Origin: Acholeplasmataceae bacterium
GTDB taxonomy: Bacteria; Bacillota_I; Bacilli_A; Izemoplasmatales; Hujiaoplasmataceae
Direction: 5' to 3'
DNA: 9,737 nt
NCBI GenBank assembly: GCA_012515085.1
Contig: JAAYZB010000174.1
Location: 1-9,737 of the forward strand
The notes beneath the pieces were generated by a model. That model did no database searches. It saw nothing but the letters and a program-made list of their open reading frames with translations, and was not told the DNA's origin. A program made the position numbers and the translations under genes. Positions 6,425 through 9,737 of the stretch are shown here, piece by piece; position 1 is the stretch's first letter, and each line of letters begins with the position of its first letter.

Positions 6425-7072
6425 TCACTCGCATTCGTTAAGACACTTCAGCAATATTTCTGTCAATTCTTCCGGATTTTCCAACATCGGCATATGACAG
6501 GCATCTGTCACAAACCGAAAGCGGATTTTTTGAACCGTGGCTTCATCCAAATTCAAATTCCGGATTCGATCCGGATGATTTTTAGATCCACGATCTCCAT
6601 AAATCCCAAATAACGGGCACTCGATCTTCGAAACGTAAGGGGTAAAGTCAAAGTCATGCTTGACGGTCTGCTTGAGCGAGTCATTGTAATACGGGTCTTC
6701 TTTTCGGATCATCGCCATTAAGGATTCACCGAGCAACAAGCGGTTTTTGGGAAAAAGCAAGTTGCGATAGAACTCTTCAGCCGGTCGCAAGTTGCTTTCG
6801 ACCAAAATCAAGCCTTTTAATGAAAGAGAATACTTTGCGGCAAGAATCAGCCCTACCAAACCACCCATGCTATGACCGATGATGATGTCCAATGGTTGAT
6901 ACCGAAGTTGATCGATCAGCCACTTAGCAATATCTTCTACCTGTTGAGCCGCTAAGGTCACCTCGTGAGGATAACTGAGAAAATTGCTCGTGATTGTGTT
7001 TGGCAAACCCCTCGCCACTTTGTCCCAAATGGCGGATGTCATATGTGAACCGGGTAAAAAAAGACAATTCAT
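6425..7072 (-). CDS. Alpha/beta-fold hydrolase
   Basis: A soluble serine hydrolase of 215 residues. Seen: FLPGSHMTSAIWDKV near the N-terminus (oxyanion-hole region), nucleophile elbow GHSMGG with S68, IYGDRG with the likely acid D160, and DACHMPMLENPEE with H193, the standard C-terminal histidine context of MhpC/BioH/esterase-type enzymes. The catalytic triad looks complete; no signal peptide or membrane segment is present. The substrate cannot be told: ester, lactone, thioester or C-C bond cleavage are all possible. The frame runs to ATG 7090, but AAAGGAG sits inside those codons, 6 bases before ATG 7072, which is the better start. It is the first gene of the set leading to tnaA and arcA, 148 bases after the TetR gene, with a TATAAT-like box and a hairpin just upstream. 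Confidence 0.9.
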   Translation of the reverse strand: MNCLFLPGSHMTSAIWDKVARGLPNTITSNFLSYPHEVTLAAQQVEDIAKWLIDQLRYQPLDIIIGHSMGGLVGLILAAKYSLSLKGLILVESNLRPAEEFYRNLLFPKNRLLLGESLMAMIRKEDPYYNDSLKQTVKHDFDFTPYVSKIECPLFGIYGDRGSKNHPDRIRNLNLDEATVQKIRFRFVTDACHMPMLENPEELTEILLKCLNECE

Positions 7073-7078
7073 AACGGG

Positions 7079-7085
7079 CTCCTTT
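7079..7085 (-). promoter_or_regulatory. Ribosome binding site that sets the hydrolase start
   Basis: AAAGGAG on the minus strand with 6 bases to ATG 7072. It falls within the codons of the alternative ATG 7090 start, which argues against that start. Confidence 0.82.
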
Positions 7086-7088
7086 ATC

Positions 7089-7108
7089 ATCCAGTTTTCT
7101 GGATTATA
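7089..7108 (-). promoter_or_regulatory. TATAAT box plus perfect stem-loop before the hydrolase operon
   Basis: On the minus strand TATAAT (7108-7103) is followed by ATCCAG-AAAA-CTGGAT (7104-7089), a perfect 6-base-pair inverted repeat that overlaps the end of the box and stops 3 bases before the AAAGGAG ribosome binding site. No good -35 box lies at the normal distance: GCATCG at 17 bases, TTCGCA only at 20. The box may need an activator, or the repeat may be an operator or a small mRNA hairpin. The region 7109-7220 holds no other gene and no clear terminator, so read-through from the TetR gene is possible. Confidence 0.38.
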
Positions 7109-7220
7109 CGGGTCAACTCTTCGATCGATGCGAAAGCACCTCTATCAGTTTAACATGTTTTCAGGCCGAATGAAAGCCCTTTTATTACTCGTTCCCTTTC
7201 CAAAATTTCGGCAGGCATAA

Positions 7221-7820
7221 CTAACGGATCATTTTCATCAATTCTTCAATATATTGTTGTTTGAACTTTTCACTGGTCAAGACTTCTAAACCACTTCCGG
7301 ATTCGGGATCAGATAATATCTGGATCACAAGCGGAATACAAAAGCAAGAAAAAAGCATGATATAACGGGCATACAGCGAACTTTCATCTTGGATGTCACT
7401 TGCTTCTTTCATCATATGAAAAACCATTTGTTTAAAGTCTCCTTCTTTGAAAAAAGCATCCACAAATAGCTTCGAAGCCAGTTCCCGATTCTCAACATTC
7501 ATGAACAAATATCCAATCACCCCGAGGTTTCCGATCGCATAACTATAAATTAAATTGATCATGCTTTCAAGAATGTTTTCAACTGGGTGACTTTTGGGAA
7601 AGGCGTTCAGCGTTTCCACAATCGAGATTTTGATTTCCTCGATCATTTCTTCTAAGACGATCGCCAATAAGCGGTCTTTGGACCCAAAATAGTAATTGAC
7701 AGCCGCAACATTGACAAAACAGGCATCCGCAATATCGCGGATGGTGATGGATGTCTTCTTGGCGATCAACTTTCTGGTTGCTTCAATAATGTTTTTTCGG
7801 ATATCTTCGTTTCCTGACAT
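7221..7820 (-). CDS. TetR/AcrR-family transcriptional regulator
   Basis: A 199-residue DNA-binding repressor-type protein. The N-terminal TetR helix-turn-helix is clear: TSITIRDIADACFVNVAAVNYYFGSKDRLL at residues 23-52 (core IADACFVN / AAVNYYFGSKD). The remaining helical domain (about 60-199) is the variable ligand and dimer part; a hydrophobic stretch with two cysteines near 160-175 could line a pocket. The start is ATG 7820, with GGAGGGG 6 bases before it; an in-frame TTG at 7841 lies upstream of that site and is rejected. It is divergent from the MMPL exporter gene, with interlocked promoters and two related inverted repeats between them, so it most likely represses the exporter and itself. 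The ligand is unknown; lipids or drugs are usual for TetR-MMPL pairs (inference). Confidence 0.93.
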   Translation of the reverse strand: MSGNEDIRKNIIEATRKLIAKKTSITIRDIADACFVNVAAVNYYFGSKDRLLAIVLEEMIEEIKISIVETLNAFPKSHPVENILESMINLIYSYAIGNLGVIGYLFMNVENRELASKLFVDAFFKEGDFKQMVFHMMKEASDIQDESSLYARYIMLFSCFCIPLVIQILSDPESGSGLEVLTSEKFKQQYIEELMKMIR

Positions 7821-7826
7821 AAAAAT

Positions 7827-7833
7827 CCCCTCC
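7827..7833 (-). promoter_or_regulatory. Ribosome binding site that sets the TetR start
   Basis: GGAGGGG on the minus strand, 6 bases before ATG 7820. It fixes the start and excludes the upstream TTG at 7841. Confidence 0.85.
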
Positions 7834-7868
7834 AAATCCAATTTGAAATTTTGTTTTAAATCCCGGTT

Positions 7869-7881
7869 GAAACAGTGTTTC
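7869..7881. promoter_or_regulatory. Candidate TetR operator 1 (GAAAC-AGT-GTTTC)
   Basis: A perfect 5-base inverted repeat with a 3-base centre, in the context TTGAAACAGTGTTTCTG. It lies where transcription of the TetR gene should begin (its -10 box is 7894-7889, so the start is near 7882), fitting autorepression. It resembles operator 2: both share TTsAAACA followed by TTT. Confidence 0.5.
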
Positions 7882-7883
7882 TG

Positions 7884-7912
7884 TTGTCATTATAACAGGA
7901 AATCACTATAAT
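7884..7912 (+). promoter_or_regulatory. Promoter of the MMPL exporter gene
   Basis: TTGTCA (7884-7889), a 17-base spacer, then TATAAT (7907-7912): five of six and six of six consensus positions. Predicted start near 7919, about 47 bases before the ATG. Its -35 box touches the -10 box of the divergent TetR promoter. Confidence 0.85.
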
Positions 7913-7917
7913 GAAAA
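7889..7917 (-). promoter_or_regulatory. Promoter of the TetR gene
   Basis: Minus strand TTTTCA (7917-7912), 17-base spacer, TATAAT (7894-7889). It interlocks almost exactly with the exporter promoter: each promoter's -35 box shares one base with the other's -10 box, so the two should compete for RNA polymerase. Confidence 0.78.
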
Positions 7918-7923
7918 CAACCA

Positions 7924-7943
7924 TTTCAAACATTCGTTTAAAA
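7924..7943. promoter_or_regulatory. Candidate TetR operator 2 (TTTCAAAC-ATTC-GTTTAAAA)
   Basis: An inverted repeat with 8-base arms (7 of 8 paired) around a 4-base centre. It lies just after the predicted transcription start of the exporter gene (about 7919), where a bound dimer would block transcription. It mirrors operator 1 on the other side of the promoter pair. Confidence 0.5.
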
Positions 7944-7965
7944 TAATTGTTTAGAGGAGGATTCT

Positions 7966-9737
7966 ATGAAACGACTGCTATCTGGACCAGGAAAACATTT
8001 CATATGGATTCTCTTTGCGATTCTGTTCATTGCGGGAGGCATCTCAAGCATTTTCACAAAAGTGAATTATGATCTTACTGACTATTTACCTAAGGATTCG
8101 AACACTGTCACGGGTATTGAAATCCTTGAGTCTCACTTTGGCAATAACGCCATGATCCAAGTGATGGTGGAAGAGCTTTCAATTTCCGAAGGAGTAACGA
8201 TTGCGAATACGCTTCGCGATATTCCCGGAGTCCACAATCTAATTTGGCTTGGCGATGCTGTGGATCCCTTGACTCCGGTGGAATTGATCGACCCGATTGT
8301 TTTGGAACGATTCTATCAAAATGATTCGTTACTTTTTACTGTGACCTTGGATTGCGATCCGTTTGATCCGATAGCCGACTCCCTCATCCAATCAATTCGC
8401 GATGAGTTGTCTTTGACGACCCACTCCCTTCGAGGTGAAGTATTGGATAATATCGAGGCAAGACGGGTCGCGTCCAAAGAAATATTCAAAGTGTTATTGA
8501 TTGTCATCCCTTTAGCTATCATCGTTCTCTTGATGATAGGCCGGTCTTGGTTCGAACCCGTGTTGATTCTTGCCAACTTAGCCGTTGCTATCGCCATCAA
8601 TATGGGCACTAATGTATTCTTGGATCAAGTATCCTATATTACGTTGACCATGGTGATGGCCTTGCAACTCGCGCTCTCATTCGATTATTCGCTGTTCTTG
8701 CTCCACCGGTATGAGGAGGAAAGAGAAAATGGCGAAACCGTCATTTCCGCTATCGCCAAAGCGACGAAAAAAACATTTACGTCGATTACCGGATCAGCGT
8801 TGACCACAATTGCGGGTTTTATGGCGCTCTTACTCATGCGCTATTCAATTGGCCAGGACATGGGTATCGTTTTGTCAAAAGGCATTTTATCCAGTTACCT
8901 CACCGCGATTCTCTTGTTGCCCATCATGCTTTTTTTTGGCGCAGGACTCCTTGAAAAAACCAAACATCGGCCGCTGTTTATGAGGCGGGAAACCTTGAAA
9001 CCACGACGTTATCGTGGCAAGTTGTTTTTCACTGTTTTTCTCGCGCTAACAATCTTGGTTGCGTTTTTCATGGAAAGGCGGAATACTTATCTTTACGGCA
9101 ATGCTTCTGCCGAAGATCCGAAAAGCGTCATAAGCATCGACAAAGTCAACATTGACGCTACCTTTGGTAATTTCAACCCAATCGTCATTTTGGCAAATTC
9201 AGTGGACGTATCCCAAGAAAGGAATTTTATCGATCAGATCAGCGCTTCGCCTCTCATTGATTCCGTGGATGCCTTGTCTACAACCGTCGATCCCGCTATT
9301 CCAAGAGAATTGTATCCGCCTCAACTTTTGGATCAATATGTCTCAGGAGAGTTCACTCGGCTGATCGTTTATTCTGCCGTATCTCAAGAAAATGAAGACA
9401 TGTACCAAATGGTATCCCTCTTGGAAAACGCAGCGGACAATGCCTTTTCTGAATATTATCTTATCGGATCCGCTCCAGCAACGGCAGAGATTCGAAGAAC
9501 CGTGAGCGAGGATTCCTCGATGGTTCTCTGGGTAACATTTCTTGCCATTTTATTTGTCGTGATGATTTTATTCCGATCGCTCTCAATTCCGGTGATATTG
9601 ACAGTGTTGATCCAAGGAGCTGTCTGGATCAATTTCGCGATTGGGTATGTTCAACAAAAGCCTTTGCTTTTCATTGGTTTCTTGATTGTATCCGCACTAC
9701 AAATGGGTGGTACCGTGGACTATGGAATTCTGCTCAC
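7966..9737 (+). CDS. MMPL/RND-type membrane exporter (partial, 3' end outside window)
   Basis: A proton-driven transporter of the MMPL family, of the type found in Gram-positive bacteria (YdfJ-like). The open frame covers 590 codons to the right edge. Layout seen: helix 1 at 12-30, a first extracytoplasmic domain at about 31-172 that opens with DLTDYLPKDSNT, five helices between 173 and 325 with the charged pair D240-Y241 in SFDYSLFLLHRYEEE, a cytoplasmic link, helix 7 at 353-369, a second extracytoplasmic domain at about 370-516, then helices from 517 with the second pair D585-Y586 in GGTVDYGILL. The two Asp-Tyr pairs correspond to the proton-relay pairs of MmpL3. GAGGAGG lies 5 bases before ATG 7966. 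Divergent from a TetR gene, with strong regulatory signals between. The substrate (lipid, drug or peptide) is not shown by the sequence. Confidence 0.95.
   Translation, partial: MKRLLSGPGKHFIWILFAILFIAGGISSIFTKVNYDLTDYLPKDSNTVTGIEILESHFGNNAMIQVMVEELSISEGVTIANTLRDIPGVHNLIWLGDAVDPLTPVELIDPIVLERFYQNDSLLFTVTLDCDPFDPIADSLIQSIRDELSLTTHSLRGEVLDNIEARRVASKEIFKVLLIVIPLAIIVLLMIGRSWFEPVLILANLAVAIAINMGTNVFLDQVSYITLTMVMALQLALSFDYSLFLLHRYEEERENGETVISAIAKATKKTFTSITGSALTTIAGFMALLLMRYSIGQDMGIVLSKGILSSYLTAILLLPIMLFFGAGLLEKTKHRPLFMRRETLKPRRYRGKLFFTVFLALTILVAFFMERRNTYLYGNASAEDPKSVISIDKVNIDATFGNFNPIVILANSVDVSQERNFIDQISASPLIDSVDALSTTVDPAIPRELYPPQLLDQYVSGEFTRLIVYSAVSQENEDMYQMVSLLENAADNAFSEYYLIGSAPATAEIRRTVSEDSSMVLWVTFLAILFVVMILFRSLSIPVILTVLIQGAVWINFAIGYVQQKPLLFIGFLIVSALQMGGTVDYGILL

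Noticed and set aside
6068..6613. 181-codon open frame on the plus strand opposite the nucleotidyltransferase and hydrolase genes
   Set aside because: It crosses two well-supported minus-strand genes and shows no coherent motif, signal or start signal.
8316..8609. 97-codon minus-strand frame inside the MMPL gene
   Set aside because: The plus-strand MMPL frame with both Asp-Tyr motifs is continuous here; the antisense frame has no ribosome binding site or domain.
1..9737. Mobile elements, prophage genes, CRISPR arrays, tRNA or rRNA genes
   Set aside because: Reading both strands found no transposase or integrase, no spaced direct repeats and no cloverleaf; the window is almost fully accounted for by the genes listed.

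Overview
The window looks like chromosome from a low-to-mid GC (about 45% by eye), Bacillota-like bacterium. The grounds are strong purine-rich ribosome binding sites, TTGACA/TATAAT-type promoters with 17-base spacers, U-tract terminators, standard use of TGA as stop, and a gene set (tryptophanase, arginine deiminase, Gram-positive-type MMPL exporter) that fits a fermentative or anaerobic lifestyle. The phylum is an inference; no rRNA or other phylogenetic marker is present. There is no mobile element, tRNA, CRISPR array or rRNA, and no gene-free stretch longer than about 150 bases.

Layout. Everything left of about 7820 is on the minus strand, in three transcription blocks, read right to left. 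(1) A TetR regulator (7820-7221), followed after a 148-base gap by a tightly packed set: alpha/beta hydrolase (7072-6425), nucleotidyltransferase-fold protein (6418-5930), tryptophanase tnaA (5907-4522) and arginine deiminase arcA (4503-3274). Gaps within the set are 6, 22 and 18 bases, and it ends in a clean terminator at 3267-3243. (2) msrB (3178-2717) from its own extended -10 promoter, overlapping by 7 bases a small four-helix membrane protein with a CTPC motif (2723-2199). A hairpin terminator covers the stop codon of the latter. (3) An ABC exporter: ATPase (2109-1429) overlapping by 23 bases a large FtsX/MacB-type permease that runs off the left edge.

On the plus strand an MMPL/RND-type exporter starts at 7966 and runs off the right edge. 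It is divergent from the TetR gene. The 145 bases between them hold two interlocked promoters, each followed by a related inverted repeat near its predicted transcription start, a layout that suggests one TetR protein controls both genes.

Functionally the window combines amino-acid breakdown that releases ammonia (Trp to indole, pyruvate and NH3; Arg to citrulline and NH3), methionine sulfoxide repair coupled to an uncharacterised membrane cysteine protein, and two export systems, one under local TetR control. Several starts were moved to internal codons because the ribosome binding sites demand it: tnaA begins at a GTG, and arcA, the hydrolase, the TetR gene and the ABC ATPase begin at internal ATGs. 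The least understood parts are the msrB/CTPC membrane protein pair and the nucleotidyltransferase-like gene inside the tnaA-arcA set.
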